Source: Bordetella genomosp. 9 (lineage in GTDB: Bacteria > Pseudomonadota > Gammaproteobacteria > Burkholderiales > Burkholderiaceae_B). From it: DNA of 64,000 nucleotides. Of this stretch, positions 52,043 to 62,643 are shown in pieces (positions within the stretch are counted from its first letter, which is position 1; each line of letters begins with the position of its first letter). The notes beneath the pieces were generated by a model, which saw nothing but the letters and a program-made list of their open reading frames with translations, had not been told where the DNA came from and ran no database searches. The stretch covers positions 558,001 through 622,000 of the forward strand of contig NZ_NEVJ01000002.1 in assembly GCF_002261425.1 (NCBI RefSeq). Reading direction: 5' to 3'. The position numbers were made by a program, and so were the translations under genes.

Positions 52043-53281
52043 ATGAACGAAAACGAACGTGTCAACCTGCTGGGCCTGGATGGCGCCGAGCTGACTGCCC
52101 TGGTGCAGCGCTGGGGCGGCAAGCCTTTCCGCGCCCGCCAGCTGCAGCGCTGGGTCCACCAGCGCGGCGCCGACACGTTCGACGCCATGACCGACCTGGC
52201 GCGCGATTTCCGGGCGCAGCTCGCGGATGCCTGCATCGTGCAGGCGCTCCCGGTCGTGACCGAGCAGAAGTCCACGGACGGCACCCGCAAATGGTTGTTC
52301 GACGTGGGGCAGGGCAATGCCATCGAAACCGTCTTCATCCCCGAAGACGATCGCGGCACGCTCTGCATTTCCAGCCAGGCCGGCTGCACCGTGGCGTGCC
52401 GCTTCTGTTCCACCGGCCACCAGGGCTTCAACCGCAACCTGCAGGCCAGCGAAATCATCGGCCAGCTGTGGTGGGCGCGCAAGGTCCTGGAAGGCGACCT
52501 GGCCAGCGCCCGCCTGCCGTCCGGAAAGTCCGACGAGGCGGCGGCACAGCCGGATAGCCGCGTCATCAGCAACGTCGTCATGATGGGCATGGGTGAACCC
52601 CTGCTCAACTACGACCAGGTGCTGACCTCGCTGCGGCTCATGCTGGACGACAATGCCTACGGGCTGTCGCGCCGGCGCGTGACCGTATCGACCTCGGGCG
52701 TCGTGCCCATGATGGACCGCCTGGCGCGGGATTGCCCGGTGGCCCTGGCCGTATCGCTGCACGCGCCCAACGATGCGCTGCGCGACGACCTGGTGCCGCT
52801 CAATCGCAAGTATCCGCTGGCGGAATTGCTGGCCGCGTGCAACCGCTACCTGGAACACGCGCCGCGCGATTTCATCACCTTCGAATATGTCATGCTCGAT
52901 GGCGTCAACGACGCCGACGAGCATGCGCGGGAATTGATCCGCATCGCCGCGCAAGTGCGCTGCAAGATCAATCTCATCCCGTTCAATCCGTTTCCGCAGT
53001 CCGGCCTGAAGCGCTCGCCGTCGGCGCGCGTCCGGCTGTTCGCCCAGCGCCTGATGGACGCCGGCGTCGTGACGACCGTGCGCAAGACGCGCGGCGAAGA
53101 CATCGACGCAGCCTGTGGCCAGCTGGCCGGCGAAGTGCGCGACCGGACCCGCATCACCGAACGCATCGCTGCCCAAAGGCAGGCCATCCCCATCAAGCAG
53201 GTCAGCGCCGCGACGCCGGCGCGGCCGGCCGAACGGCGTATCGAGGTGCCGTGGGGAGCGGTTGCGCACCGACAGGAGTAG
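52043..53281 (+). CDS. rlmN: Dual-specificity 23S rRNA/tRNA adenine-C2 methyltransferase RlmN
   Basis: The 412-residue radical SAM enzyme methylates A2503 of 23S rRNA and A37 of some tRNAs. The [4Fe-4S] motif is [15 protein letters not shown], with [14 protein letters not shown] and [19 protein letters not shown]. The C-terminal catalytic cysteine lies in [15 protein letters not shown] tail rich in Ala/Arg extends beyond it. The start is [14 protein letters not shown]. It ends 4 bp before the rodZ-like GTG. Confidence 0.96.
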   Translation: MNENERVNLLGLDGAELTALVQRWGGKPFRARQLQRWVHQRGADTFDAMTDLARDFRAQLADACIVQALPVVTEQKSTDGTRKWLFDVGQGNAIETVFIPEDDRGTLCISSQAGCTVACRFCSTGHQGFNRNLQASEIIGQLWWARKVLEGDLASARLPSGKSDEAAAQPDSRVISNVVMMGMGEPLLNYDQVLTSLRLMLDDNAYGLSRRRVTVSTSGVVPMMDRLARDCPVALAVSLHAPNDALRDDLVPLNRKYPLAELLAACNRYLEHAPRDFITFEYVMLDGVNDADEHARELIRIAAQVRCKINLIPFNPFPQSGLKRSPSARVRLFAQRLMDAGVVTTVRKTRGEDIDAACGQLAGEVRDRTRITERIAAQRQAIPIKQVSAATPARPAERRIEVPWGAVAHRQE

Positions 53282-53285
53282 TACA

Positions 53286-53780
53286 GTGAGCGAGAATGCC
53301 TCCACCCCCGTATCCATCGATCGCAACCTGGATCCGGCCGCGGAAAGCGCGGTGGGCGGTGCGCTGCGCGCGTTGCGCGTAAGCAAGGGCTGGTCGCTCG
53401 AGGAAGTCGCCGGCCGCATCAAGTTCGCGCCGCGCCAGATCGCCGCCCTGGAAGAAGAACGCTGGGCCGATCTGCCCAAGGGCATTTCCCTGCGCGGACT
53501 GATCCGCAGCTATGCCCGCCTGCTCGGCGCGGACCCGGAAGCCATCATCGCGTCGCTGGAACCGCATATGCGGGGCACGGCGCCGGCCCGTCTCGCGACC
53601 CAAGGCGGCATGCACTCGCCGCGCGGCACCATGCCAGCCGAAGAAGAACGCAGTTCCTCGTCCTGGGGCTGGCTGATCGTGATCCTGCTGGTGATCGTGG
53701 CCGCCCTGGTCTATGGCGCCTGGCAGGGCTGGTTGCCCTCGCACTGGCTGCCCGGCTGGCTGTCTCGCACGGGGCACTGA
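53286..53780 (+). CDS. Short RodZ-like membrane helix-turn-helix protein
   Basis: The 164-residue protein has a RodZ-type N-terminal HTH ([58 protein letters not shown]; about residues 24-92) and one transmembrane helix at 128-146 ([17 protein letters not shown]). RodZ links MreB to the cell wall in rods. Only about 18 residues follow the membrane helix, so the periplasmic DUF4115-type domain of full RodZ is missing. The start is GTG 53286. It lies in the rlmN–ispG spot where rodZ/yfgA sits in many bacteria. Confidence 0.85.
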   Translation: MSENASTPVSIDRNLDPAAESAVGGALRALRVSKGWSLEEVAGRIKFAPRQIAALEEERWADLPKGISLRGLIRSYARLLGADPEAIIASLEPHMRGTAPARLATQGGMHSPRGTMPAEEERSSSSWGWLIVILLVIVAALVYGAWQGWLPSHWLPGWLSRTGH

Positions 53781-53922
53781 CCAACGGCCCCGATGGCCCC
53801 GGCGGTCCGGTCCGCCGACCGCCATGCAACCTGACGACGGAGGGCCTGGCGGATTCCGGGCCCGCCTGGAAACCAGCCTCACCGCCCAGCCTTACCACTT
53901 TCACCGCGCTTCGACATTCGCC

Positions 53923-55209
53923 ATGCAAGAACCTTCACCGCCCTGCCAGGACCAAGCGCCACCGCCCGTGGGGGCGGCATCCCGCCATCCCACGCGCGGC
54001 GTGCGGGTGCGATGGAACGGCCGCGCCGTCACGATAGGGGGCGACGCGCCCGTGGTCGTGCAGTCCATGACCAATACCGATACGGCCGATGCCATCGCCA
54101 CCGCCATCCAGGTCCGCGACCTGGCGCAGGCGGGATCCGAGCTCGTCCGCATCACCGTCAACACGCCGGAAGCCGCGCGCGAAGTCCCCGCGATCCGCGA
54201 ACAGCTCGACCGCATGGGCGTCGACGTGCCGCTGGTCGGCGACTTCCACTACAACGGCCACAAGCTGCTCACGCAGTTTCCCGAATGCGCCCAGGCGCTG
54301 TCGAAATACCGCATCAACCCGGGCAACATGGGCGGCGGCAAAAAGCGCGACGACAACTTCGCGCAGATGATCGAAGTGGCCTGCCGCCACGACAAGCCGG
54401 TGCGCATCGGCGTGAACTGGGGCAGCCTGGACCATGAACTCATGGCCCGCAAGATGGATGAAAACAACCAGCGCGCGACCCCGTGGGAAGCGCAGGCCGT
54501 GATGCGCGACGCCTTGGTGGTGTCCGCCATCAGCAACGCCCGCCGCGCCGAGGAACTGGGCCTGGCTGGCGACAAGATCATTCTTTCCTGCAAGGTCAGC
54601 CACGTGCAGGACCTGATCGCCGTCTATCGCGATCTCTCCGCGCGCTGCGACTATCCGCTGCACCTGGGCCTGACGGAAGCCGGCATGGGCAGCAAGGGCA
54701 TCGTGGCGTCGACCGCGGCGCTGGCCGTCCTGCTGCAGGAAGGCATCGGCGATACCATCCGCATTTCGCTCACGCCGGAGCCGGGCGGCGACCGCACGCG
54801 CGAAGTCGTGGTCGCGCAGGAAATCCTGCAAAGCATGGGGCTGCGCGCGTTCACGCCCATGGTCGTGGCGTGCCCGGGTTGCGGCCGCACCAGCAGCACC
54901 GTGTTCCAGGAGCTGGCCGACAGCATCCAGTCGTATCTGCGGCGCCAGATGCCGCTCTGGCGCACCCGCTATCCCGGTGTCGAAAGCATGAACGTCGCCG
55001 TCATGGGCTGCGTGGTCAACGGGCCGGGTGAAAGCCGCCACGCCGACATCGGCATCAGCCTGCCCGGGACCGGCGAAGTGCCCGCCGCCCCGGTGTTCGT
55101 CGATGGCGAACGCACGGTGACGCTCAAGGGCGACCATATCGCCGAAGAATTCCAGGCTATCGTCGAAAACTACGTGGCGCGCCGCTACGGTTCGCAGGTT
55201 TCACAATAA
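53923..55209 (+). CDS. ispG: 4-hydroxy-3-methylbut-2-enyl diphosphate synthase
   Basis: The 428-residue [4Fe-4S] enzyme of the MEP isoprenoid pathway converts MEcPP to HMBPP. Seen are [14 protein letters not shown], the TIM-barrel [15 protein letters not shown], cluster ligands in [12 protein letters not shown] and [10 protein letters not shown], and the end SQVSQ. The frame continues upstream to ATG 53823 and beyond, but the extension is not family-like; ATG 53923 (MQEPSPPCQ) is preferred, with moderate confidence. hisS follows 53 bp later. Confidence 0.95.
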   Translation: MQEPSPPCQDQAPPPVGAASRHPTRGVRVRWNGRAVTIGGDAPVVVQSMTNTDTADAIATAIQVRDLAQAGSELVRITVNTPEAAREVPAIREQLDRMGVDVPLVGDFHYNGHKLLTQFPECAQALSKYRINPGNMGGGKKRDDNFAQMIEVACRHDKPVRIGVNWGSLDHELMARKMDENNQRATPWEAQAVMRDALVVSAISNARRAEELGLAGDKIILSCKVSHVQDLIAVYRDLSARCDYPLHLGLTEAGMGSKGIVASTAALAVLLQEGIGDTIRISLTPEPGGDRTREVVVAQEILQSMGLRAFTPMVVACPGCGRTSSTVFQELADSIQSYLRRQMPLWRTRYPGVESMNVAVMGCVVNGPGESRHADIGISLPGTGEVPAAPVFVDGERTVTLKGDHIAEEFQAIVENYVARRYGSQVSQ

Positions 55210-55262
55210 AAGTAAAGGGTAGGCGCGCTGCCACGGACGTCTCCGCGGGCGCGCATCACGAC

Positions 55263-56531
55263 ATGACGCAAGCTTTCCAGAAAGTGGCCGCCATACGCGG
55301 CATGAACGACGTGCTGCCCGGTGCCGGCGCGCGTTGGGAACAGTTCGAGGAAATCGTCCGGAACTGGCTGCATGGCTATGGCTACCGCAACGTTCGCACG
55401 CCGGTCCTGGAACACACGCGGCTGTTCGCGCGCGGCATCGGCGAAGTCACCGACATCGTCGAAAAAGAGATGTACACCTTCACCGACGCGCTCAATGGCG
55501 ACTCGCTGACCATGCGGCCTGAAATGACCGCCGGCATCGTGCGCGCGTCGATCGAACACAACATGCTGTACGACCGGCCGCACCGCGTGTATTCGCTGGG
55601 CCCGGTCTTCCGCCACGAGCGTCCGCAGCGCGGCCGCTATCGCCAGTTCCACCAGATCGACGTCGAAGCGCTCGGCTTCGCCGGTCCCGACGTGGACGCC
55701 GAACTCATCGTCATGCTGGCGCGGCTGTGGAAGCTGCTCGGCCTGACCGATGTGCGGCTGGAGCTCAATTCCCTGGGCCAGCCGGCCGAACGCGCGGCGC
55801 ATCGGGCGGCCTTGATCGAACACCTGGAAAAGCACCGCGACGTCCTCGACGAAGACGGGCAGCGCCGCATGTACAGCAATCCGCTGCGCGTGCTTGACAC
55901 CAAGAATCCCGCCATGCAGGAGATGGCCGACAGCGCGCCGCGCCTGTTCGATTTCCTGGGCGACGAATCGCGCGCGCATTTCGACGGCGTGCGGCAGCTG
56001 CTGGACGACGCCGGCATCGGCTATCGGCTGAATCCGCGGCTGGTGCGCGGCCTGGACTACTACAACCTGACCGTTTTCGAATGGGTCACGGACCGCCTCG
56101 GGTCACAGGGCACCGTGTGCGGCGGCGGCCGCTATGACGGGCTGATCGAACTGCTGGGCGGCAAGCCCGCGCCGGCGGTCGGCTTCGCCATCGGCATGGA
56201 GCGTCTGCTCGACCTGTGGGAGCAGACCGTCCCCGCCGAGCCCGTGCCCGAGTGCGACGTGTACGTCGTACACCAGGGCGCCGACGCGCAGCGCCTGGCC
56301 GCCAAGGTGGGCGAACAGCTGCGCGACGCCGGACTTTCCGTTATCGTCCACGCCGGCGCGGCCAGCTTCAAGTCGCAGTTCAAGCGCGCGGACGGCAGCG
56401 GCGCCCGGGTTGCGGTTATCCTTGGCGCCGACGAAGTGGCGGCTGGCACGGCCAGCGTCAAGCCTTTGCGCGGGGATGCCGAGCAGCGCCAGGTCCCCCT
56501 GGCGGAGCTGGCGCAGGCGCTGCGGGCTTAG
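55263..56531 (+). CDS. hisS: Histidyl-tRNA synthetase
   Basis: The 422-residue class IIa synthetase has [16 protein letters not shown] at the N terminus, motif 2 [20 protein letters not shown], the histidine-binding [14 protein letters not shown], motif 3 [14 protein letters not shown], and a C-terminal anticodon-binding domain ([19 protein letters not shown] end). The length is standard. Confidence 0.97.
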   Translation: MTQAFQKVAAIRGMNDVLPGAGARWEQFEEIVRNWLHGYGYRNVRTPVLEHTRLFARGIGEVTDIVEKEMYTFTDALNGDSLTMRPEMTAGIVRASIEHNMLYDRPHRVYSLGPVFRHERPQRGRYRQFHQIDVEALGFAGPDVDAELIVMLARLWKLLGLTDVRLELNSLGQPAERAAHRAALIEHLEKHRDVLDEDGQRRMYSNPLRVLDTKNPAMQEMADSAPRLFDFLGDESRAHFDGVRQLLDDAGIGYRLNPRLVRGLDYYNLTVFEWVTDRLGSQGTVCGGGRYDGLIELLGGKPAPAVGFAIGMERLLDLWEQTVPAEPVPECDVYVVHQGADAQRLAAKVGEQLRDAGLSVIVHAGAASFKSQFKRADGSGARVAVILGADEVAAGTASVKPLRGDAEQRQVPLAELAQALRA

Positions 56532-56596
56532 CGGCCCGGCATTCCCTGGCAGCCCCCCGGTTATGAAACGTTGATGCGGCAGGACAAGTAAAAAGC

Positions 56597-57235
56597 ATGG
56601 CATACGATCTCGAAGAACAGGAAAAACTGGACGCCCTGAAGGCGTGGTGGGCCCGTTACGGCCTGCTGGTCGCCATCGTGGTCGCGGCGGCCGCCGTGTC
56701 CTATGGCGGCTGGATGGGATGGCAGGCCTGGCAGGCGCATTCCAGCCGCCAGGCCATGGGCTATTTCGAAGCGCTTGAAGACGCCGCGCGGCTGGGCGGC
56801 GCCGACGCCACCGCGCGCATCAAGGCGGCCGCCAGCACCTTGCGCAACGACTATCCCAACACCGGCTATGCCGGCCGTGGCGTGCTCGTCGCCGCCCAGG
56901 CCCTGCAGGCGCAGAACGACCTGCCGGGCGCGCGCGAACAGCTCGAATGGCTCGCGGCCCAGCGCAAGCAACCCGCGCTGCAGCCGGTAGCCAAGCTCCG
57001 TTTGGCGGGCCTGCTGCTGGATCAGAAGCAATACGACGCCGCGCTGGCGCAGCTGCAGGATCCGCCCCCGGCTTTCGCGGCGCTGTACGCCGACCGCCGT
57101 GGCGACATCCTGGCGGCCCAGGGCAAGGGCCAGGAAGCGCGCGCCGCATGGCAGAGCGCCATCGACGGCCTGGGTCCGGCCAACCCCCTGACCCCCGTCG
57201 TGCGCCTGAAACTCGATGCCCTGACCGGAGCCTGA
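56597..57235 (+). CDS. yfgM: YfgM-like TPR membrane protein
   Basis: The 212-residue protein has a short cytoplasmic N terminus (AYDLEEQEKLDALKAWWARY), one transmembrane helix (LLVAIVVAAAAVSYGGWMGW, about residues 24-44) and a periplasmic tetratricopeptide part. In E. coli YfgM contacts SecYEG and PpiD and helps periplasmic chaperone handover. Its position between hisS and bamB is conserved. It ends 5 bp before the bamB start. Confidence 0.92.
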   Translation: MAYDLEEQEKLDALKAWWARYGLLVAIVVAAAAVSYGGWMGWQAWQAHSSRQAMGYFEALEDAARLGGADATARIKAAASTLRNDYPNTGYAGRGVLVAAQALQAQNDLPGAREQLEWLAAQRKQPALQPVAKLRLAGLLLDQKQYDAALAQLQDPPPAFAALYADRRGDILAAQGKGQEARAAWQSAIDGLGPANPLTPVVRLKLDALTGA

Positions 57236-57240
57236 TTCCG

Positions 57241-58398
57241 ATGTTTACGCTTGCTTTCCGTCGTTCCGCCATCGTGGCGGCGTGCGTTGCCGCCGCGCTC
57301 AGCCTGGGCGCGTGCTCGTTGTTTTCCAAGGACGATACGCGCTATGACCCGGCGCCGCTCACCGATTACAAGCCCGGCTTGTCGGTGCGCCAGGCGTGGT
57401 CGGTGTCGATCGGCAGCGGCGGCGGCCTGGGTTTCTATCCCACCGTCGTGGGCGAAGCCATCTACGCCGCGGCGCCCAATGGCATGGTCGGCAAGTACGA
57501 CCTGCTCAGCGGCCGCGCCATCTGGCGCACCGACGCCAAGGCCGACCTGACCGCCGGCGCCGGCAGCGACGGTACGACCACCGTCGTGGCCAGCAATGCC
57601 GGCGACGTGATCGCCTACGACGACACCGGCAAGCAGAAGTGGAAGGTGCGCGCCACCAGCGAAATCTCCGAGCCGCCGCTGGTCAACAATGGCCTCGTCG
57701 TGGTGCGCAGCGGCGATTACCGCATCACCGCTTTCGACGCCCGCAACGGCGATCGCGTCTGGAGCGTCCAGCGGCCCGGACCGGCGCTGGCGCTGCGCAC
57801 GACCACGCAGATGATCATGGCGCAAGGCCTGGTCATCGCCGGCTTGCCCGGCGGCAAGATGATGGCCATCAGCGCGGACAGCGGCAACGTCCAGTGGGAA
57901 GGCACGGTCGCCACGCCCAAGGGCGGCAGCGATCTGGAACGCCTGAACGACGTGGTCGGCGCGCCGCGCCTGATCGGACCGCTCATGTGCGCGGTCGCCT
58001 ACCAGGGCCGCATCGTGTGCTTCGACGTGTCGCAGGGCGGACGTCCGGTCTGGGCCAAGGACTTCTCCGGCGCCGTCGGCCTGGGCGCCGACGACAATGC
58101 CGTCTATGCGCCTGATTCCCACAGCATCGTCTACGCCTACAGCCTGCGTGATGGCAGCGAACTCTGGAAACAGGCCGGCCTGCGCAACCGCCGGCTGACG
58201 GCCCCGGTCGCCATCGGCCCGGCCATCGCCATGGGCGATTATGATGGCTATGTGCATTTCCTGTCGCGTAACGACGGCCATCTGCTGGCCCGGCTGTCGG
58301 TCGGGGGCGATGCCGTGCTGTCGCCGCTGCAGACGACGTCCCAAGGCGTGCTGGTCCAGACCGGGAACGGCAACCTGGTCATGATCGCCACCAACTGA
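57241..58398 (+). CDS. bamB: Outer membrane assembly lipoprotein BamB
   Basis: The 385-residue lipoprotein has a signal with lipobox LGAC (Cys25) and an eight-bladed PQQ-type beta-propeller (repeat cores such as [30 protein letters not shown] and [13 protein letters not shown]). BamB is part of the BAM complex that inserts beta-barrel proteins. The ATG at 57241 gives a clean signal peptide ([20 protein letters not shown]). It is followed 20 bp later by der, as in many proteobacteria. Confidence 0.96.
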   Translation: MFTLAFRRSAIVAACVAAALSLGACSLFSKDDTRYDPAPLTDYKPGLSVRQAWSVSIGSGGGLGFYPTVVGEAIYAAAPNGMVGKYDLLSGRAIWRTDAKADLTAGAGSDGTTTVVASNAGDVIAYDDTGKQKWKVRATSEISEPPLVNNGLVVVRSGDYRITAFDARNGDRVWSVQRPGPALALRTTTQMIMAQGLVIAGLPGGKMMAISADSGNVQWEGTVATPKGGSDLERLNDVVGAPRLIGPLMCAVAYQGRIVCFDVSQGGRPVWAKDFSGAVGLGADDNAVYAPDSHSIVYAYSLRDGSELWKQAGLRNRRLTAPVAIGPAIAMGDYDGYVHFLSRNDGHLLARLSVGGDAVLSPLQTTSQGVLVQTGNGNLVMIATN

Positions 58399-58418
58399 AC
58401 CCAAACTGCTCTTCACAC

Positions 58419-59837
58419 GTGTCCTTAAAGCCTGTCGTCGCTCTCGTCGGACGTCCCAATGTCGGGAAGTCCACCCTTTTCAATCGCCTGACGCGGTCTC
58501 GCGCGGCGCTGGTCGCCGATTTTTCGGGACTTACGCGTGATCGGCACTATGGCGAGGGCAGGGTGGGGGACTATCCCTTCATCGTCATCGACACGGGCGG
58601 CTTCGAGCCGGTGGCCAAGGATGGCATCCTGCGCGAAATGGCGCGTCAGACCCGCCAGGCCATCGCCGAATCCGACGTGGTGGTCTTCCTGGTGGATGGC
58701 CGCGCCGGCGTGAACGGACACGATCATGAAATCGCCGAGCTGCTGCGCCGCTCGGGGCAGCGTCGCGTCCTGCTGGCGGTCAACAAGGCCGAAGGCATGG
58801 GCATGGCCGCCACCACCGACTTCCATGAACTGGGCCTGGGCCAACCGTGGCCGATCTCGGCCGCCCACGGCGACGGCATCGTCGATATGATCGAGCGGGC
58901 CCTGGAAGGCCTGGTCGAGCCCGAACCCGAACCCCAGCCGGAAGACGCCGACGACGAGGAAGCGCCCGACCTGGCCGATGGCGAAAACGCGACCCTGCCG
59001 GAAGGCACATTCACCGCGCCGGCGCCCGACCATCGCATCAAGCTGGCCATCGTCGGCCGGCCCAATGTCGGCAAGTCCACGCTCATCAATACCTTGCTCG
59101 GCGAAGAGCGCGTCATCGCCTTCGACATGCCGGGCACCACGCGGGACGCCATCGAAATCGATTTCGACCGCGACGGCAAGCGCTACACGCTGATCGATAC
59201 GGCGGGCCTGCGCAAGCGCGGCAAGGTCTTCGAAGCGGTGGAAAAATTCTCCGTCATCAAGACCTTGCAGGCCATCGAGGCCAGCAATGTCGTGCTGCTC
59301 ATGCTGGACGCGCAGACGGAAATCTCCGAACAGGACGCCCATATCGCCGGCTTCGTGCTGGAGACCGGGCGCGCCGTGGTGGTCGCCATCAATAAATGGG
59401 ACGGCCTGGACGCCGACCAGCGCGAGCGCATCCAGCGCGAATTCGAGCGCAAGCTGCGCTTCCTGTCCTTCGCGCGGGTGCATACGATTTCCGCGCTGAA
59501 GGGCGCCGGCGTCAAAACGCTGCTGAAGTCCGTCAACAGTGCGCACGCCGCTGCTTTCGCCAAGCTGTCCACCCCCAGGCTGACTCGCGAACTGCAGGCC
59601 GCCGTGGAACAGCAGCCGCCGCCCCGCAAGGGCATTTTCCGCCCCAAGATGCGCTATGCCCATCAGGGCGGCCAGAACCCGCCCTTGGTCATCGTCCACG
59701 GCAATGCGCTGGACGCGATCCCGGACTCCTACCGGCGGTACCTGGAAACGCGTTTCCGCAATGCCTTCGACCTGGCCGGTACGCCGCTGCGGATCGAATT
59801 CAAGTCTTCGCGCAATCCCTACGTGCAGGATAAATAG
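58419..59837 (+). CDS. der: GTPase Der (EngA), 50S ribosome assembly
   Basis: The 472-residue protein has two tandem GTPase domains and a KH-like C-terminal domain. G1 motifs are [14 protein letters not shown] (near residue 11) and [14 protein letters not shown] (near 214), with DTGGF and DTAGL G3 motifs and NKAE/NKWDG G4 motifs. The linker between the domains is strongly acidic ([18 protein letters not shown], about residues 168-185). The start is GTG ([12 protein letters not shown]). Confidence 0.96.
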   Translation: MSLKPVVALVGRPNVGKSTLFNRLTRSRAALVADFSGLTRDRHYGEGRVGDYPFIVIDTGGFEPVAKDGILREMARQTRQAIAESDVVVFLVDGRAGVNGHDHEIAELLRRSGQRRVLLAVNKAEGMGMAATTDFHELGLGQPWPISAAHGDGIVDMIERALEGLVEPEPEPQPEDADDEEAPDLADGENATLPEGTFTAPAPDHRIKLAIVGRPNVGKSTLINTLLGEERVIAFDMPGTTRDAIEIDFDRDGKRYTLIDTAGLRKRGKVFEAVEKFSVIKTLQAIEASNVVLLMLDAQTEISEQDAHIAGFVLETGRAVVVAINKWDGLDADQRERIQREFERKLRFLSFARVHTISALKGAGVKTLLKSVNSAHAAAFAKLSTPRLTRELQAAVEQQPPPRKGIFRPKMRYAHQGGQNPPLVIVHGNALDAIPDSYRRYLETRFRNAFDLAGTPLRIEFKSSRNPYVQDK

Positions 59838-59851
59838 CAGGAAGGTCTAGC

Positions 59852-60922
59852 ATGAGCCGTTACTGGAGTCCCGTCGTCGCCGGGCTCAGCCCTTATGTTC
59901 CGGGCGAACAGCCCAAGCTGGCGAACCTGATCAAGCTCAACACCAATGAGAACCCGTTCGGCCCGTCGCCCAAGGTGCTCGCGGCCCTGCGCGCGGCCTG
60001 TGACGACAGCCTGCGCCTCTACCCGGATCCGGCGTCCGATCGCCTGCGGCAGGCCATCGCCCGGCACTACGGGGTTGCGCTGCCGCAGATCTTCGTCGGC
60101 AACGGATCCGACGAAGTCCTCGCCATCGTCTTCCAGGCGCTGCTGAACCAGGATGCGCCGCTGCGCTTTCCGGACATCACCTACAGCTTCTATCCCGTCT
60201 ATTGCGGCCTGTATGGCGTGCGCTACGAGGTCATCCCCCTGACCGCGGATTTCCGCATCGACGTGCAGGATTACCTGCCCGCCGCGGGCCGGACCGGGGG
60301 ACCCATCCTCTTCCCCAATCCCAATGCGCCGACGGGGCGCGCGATGCCCCTGGCCGACATCGAACGCATCGTGGCCGGCAATCCGGACGCGGTGGTCGTC
60401 GTCGACGAAGCCTACGTGGATTTCGGCGCCGAATCGGCGGTGTCCCTGGTCAAGCGCCACGACAACGTGCTGGTGGTCCAGACCTTGTCCAAGTCGCGTT
60501 CGCTGGCCGGGTTGCGGCTGGGCTACGCCATCGGCAGCCCGGTCCTGATCGAAGGCCTGGAACGGGTCAAGAACAGCTTCAACTCCTATCCCGTCGACCG
60601 CCTCGCCGAAGCCGGGGCCACCGCGGCCATCGAAGACGTTGAATATTTCGAGTTCACCCGCACGGCCGTCATCCGTACGCGCGATGCGCTGGCCGGCTCG
60701 CTGCGCGGCCTGGGCTTCGACGTCATTCCTTCCGCCGCCAATTTCGTGATGGCGCGCCACCCCGCGCACGACGCCGCGGCGCTGGCCGCCGCGCTGCGCG
60801 AAAAGGGCATCATCGTGCGCCATTTCAGCCACCCCCGCATCGTTCAATATCTGCGAATTTCGATCGGAACGGAGCAGGAATGCGATGCTTTGGTGCACGC
60901 GCTGCGCACGATTCTGGTGTGA
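59852..60922 (+). CDS. hisC: Histidinol-phosphate aminotransferase
   Basis: The 356-residue PLP enzyme catalyses the glutamate-dependent amination of imidazole acetol phosphate in histidine synthesis. Seen are [52 protein letters not shown] and the PLP lysine in [15 protein letters not shown]. It lies 14 bp after der and outside any his operon, so it may be one of two hisC copies. An 86-bp-plus leader then separates it from hfq. Confidence 0.93.
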   Translation: MSRYWSPVVAGLSPYVPGEQPKLANLIKLNTNENPFGPSPKVLAALRAACDDSLRLYPDPASDRLRQAIARHYGVALPQIFVGNGSDEVLAIVFQALLNQDAPLRFPDITYSFYPVYCGLYGVRYEVIPLTADFRIDVQDYLPAAGRTGGPILFPNPNAPTGRAMPLADIERIVAGNPDAVVVVDEAYVDFGAESAVSLVKRHDNVLVVQTLSKSRSLAGLRLGYAIGSPVLIEGLERVKNSFNSYPVDRLAEAGATAAIEDVEYFEFTRTAVIRTRDALAGSLRGLGFDVIPSAANFVMARHPAHDAAALAAALREKGIIVRHFSHPRIVQYLRISIGTEQECDALVHALRTILV

Positions 60923-61050
60923 ACTTTTTGGTGTCATGTTGCGTCACATCATTCAGTGGCACCGCCCGGGAAAACCCTGTAGAGTAGCTATTTCGGCGTC
61001 TGCCAATATCAAAACAACACCCCGAACAACAACACAATGGAGCCTGGCCA
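60923..61050 (+). promoter_or_regulatory. hfq leader and promoter region
   Basis: The 128-bp hisC–hfq spacer is relatively AT-rich. TAGAGT at 60980-60985 is a plausible -10 for hfq; the hexamer 17 bp upstream (TGGCAC) is a poor -35. TGGCAC also recalls a sigma-54 -24 element, but the required -12 GC is not at the right spacing. Repeated AACA(A)C triplets before the hfq SD (GGAGCC) are typical unstructured leader. Confidence 0.45.
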
Positions 61051-61287
61051 ATGAGCAATAAAGGGCAAACTCTGCAAGATCCGTTCTTGAACACGCTGCG
61101 TAAGGATCACGTACCCGTGTCCATCTATCTCGTCAACGGCATCAAGCTACAGGGGCAGATCGAATCGTTTGATCAATACGTCGTGCTGCTGCGCAATACC
61201 GTGACCCAAATGGTCTACAAGCATGCCATCTCAACCGTTGTGCCCGCCCGCGCGGTCAACTTCCAGGTGGAAATCCCTTCTGAATAA
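61051..61287 (+). CDS. hfq: RNA chaperone Hfq
   Basis: The 78-residue Sm-like hexamer pairs small RNAs with mRNAs. Sm1 ([20 protein letters not shown]) and Sm2 ([14 protein letters not shown]) with the distal/proximal face residues Gln8, Phe42-like QIESFDQY and YKHA are conserved. The C-terminal tail is very short ([10 protein letters not shown]), as in other Bordetella. The start is [18 protein letters not shown]. Confidence 0.98.
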   Translation: MSNKGQTLQDPFLNTLRKDHVPVSIYLVNGIKLQGQIESFDQYVVLLRNTVTQMVYKHAISTVVPARAVNFQVEIPSE

Positions 61288-61386
61288 ACGCTCGACCGAC
61301 CGTCGCGCGCGTCCCTGCTCCACAGGCGGCTGCGCAGACGGTCCACCGCGCGGCTCCGCGCCGCTCCATGGCCGCAGTGCTTTTCG

Positions 61387-61420
61387 TGCCCGCCGCACTT
61401 ATCGTGTCGGCGGGCATTTT
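61387..61420 (+). terminator. Probable terminator after hfq
   Basis: TGCCCGCCG (61387-61395) and CGGCGGGCA (61408-61416) form a 9-bp stem with an inner CAC/GTG extension, followed by TTTT. The T tract is short, so readthrough into hflX is likely. The rest of the 249-bp hfq–hflX spacer shows no gene. Confidence 0.65.
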
Positions 61421-61536
61421 CACTGTGCGGCCCTGTTCGCAATCGCTCCGCCCGGCGCCTCCGACATGGCGCCCATGACGGTTCAAATTTCCCTGTTTCG
61501 TGCCGATCGTTTCGCCCGCGCCGGCCAGGAGGCTGC

Positions 61537-62643
61537 ATGCGCGCTTTGATTATCAGTGTTGATCTGGGCAATCCCGACTTCGACGCCCACGCCCAGGAGT
61601 TCGCCATGCTGGCGCGCGGCGCGGGCGCCGAGATTGTCGACACCGTGCTGGCGCGACGCGATCGTCCCGACGCCAAGTACTTCATCGGTTCGGGCAAGGT
61701 GCAGGAAGCGGTATTGCTGGCCCGCGCGCACGATGCCGACGTCGTGCTGTTCGACCAGCCGCTGTCGCCGGCGCAGCAGCGCAATCTCGAGCGTGAATTC
61801 AACCTTCGGGTCGTCGATCGCGTCGCGCTGATCCTGGATATCTTCGCGCTGCGCGCCAAAAGCCACGAAGGCAAGCTGCAGGTCGAACTGGCGCAGCTGC
61901 AGCACCTGACCACCCGGCTGACCCGCCTGTGGACCCACCTGGAACGGCAGCGCGGCGGTATCGGCATGCGCGGGCCGGGCGAATCCCAGCTGGAAATGGA
62001 TCGCCGCATGATCGGTGCGCGCGTCAAGGTGCTGCGCGAACGCCTGGACAAGGTCGAACGCCAGCGCGTGACGCAGCGTCGATCGCGTGCCCGCGGCGGC
62101 GCATTGTCGGTGTCGCTGGTCGGCTATACCAATGCCGGCAAATCCAGCCTGTTCAACGCCATGACGCGCGCCGGCGCCTACGCCGCCGACCAATTGTTCG
62201 CCACGCTGGATACGACGACCCGCCGCATCTGGATAGAAGGCGCGGGATCCATCGTGCTGTCCGATACGGTGGGCTTCATCCGCGATCTGCCGCCCACGCT
62301 CATCGCCGCCTTCCGCGCCACGCTGGAAGAAACCGTGCATGCCGACCTGCTGCTGCACGTCGTGGACGCGGCCAGCCCGCAGCGCGATGAACAGATCCTG
62401 GAAGTCCAGAAAGTCCTGAACGAAATCGGTGCGGGGGAAATCCCGGTCATCATGGTCCATAACAAGATCGACCTGCTGGGACTGCCTCCCCGGGTCGAAC
62501 GGAATGCCCATGGTACGATTGCGCGGGTGTTTGTCAGCGCCGCCGAGCGCGCCGGTCTGGATGCGTTGCGCGCGGCAATTGCACAGACGGGTCAGATTGC
62601 GGGAAACAATGCGTCCAATATCCAAACTGTTCAATCTGAATGA
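61537..62643 (+). CDS. hflX: GTPase HflX
   Basis: The 368-residue ribosome-binding GTPase splits stalled 70S ribosomes after heat stress. An N-terminal HflX domain (residues about 1-190, with GSGKVQEAVLLARAHDADVV, FDQPLSPAQQRNLEREFNL, RGGIGMRGPGESQLEMDRR) precedes the G domain with GYTNAGKSSLFNAM, DTVGF and NKIDLL. The C-terminal domain is short. Its end overlaps hflK by 35 bp. The hfq–hflX–hflK–hflC order is conserved in proteobacteria. Confidence 0.96.
   Translation: MRALIISVDLGNPDFDAHAQEFAMLARGAGAEIVDTVLARRDRPDAKYFIGSGKVQEAVLLARAHDADVVLFDQPLSPAQQRNLEREFNLRVVDRVALILDIFALRAKSHEGKLQVELAQLQHLTTRLTRLWTHLERQRGGIGMRGPGESQLEMDRRMIGARVKVLRERLDKVERQRVTQRRSRARGGALSVSLVGYTNAGKSSLFNAMTRAGAYAADQLFATLDTTTRRIWIEGAGSIVLSDTVGFIRDLPPTLIAAFRATLEETVHADLLLHVVDAASPQRDEQILEVQKVLNEIGAGEIPVIMVHNKIDLLGLPPRVERNAHGTIARVFVSAAERAGLDALRAAIAQTGQIAGNNASNIQTVQSE

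Noticed and set aside
60957..60976. Sigma-54 promoter upstream of hfq
   Set aside because: TGGCAC is present but no GC-containing -12 element follows at the fixed spacing.
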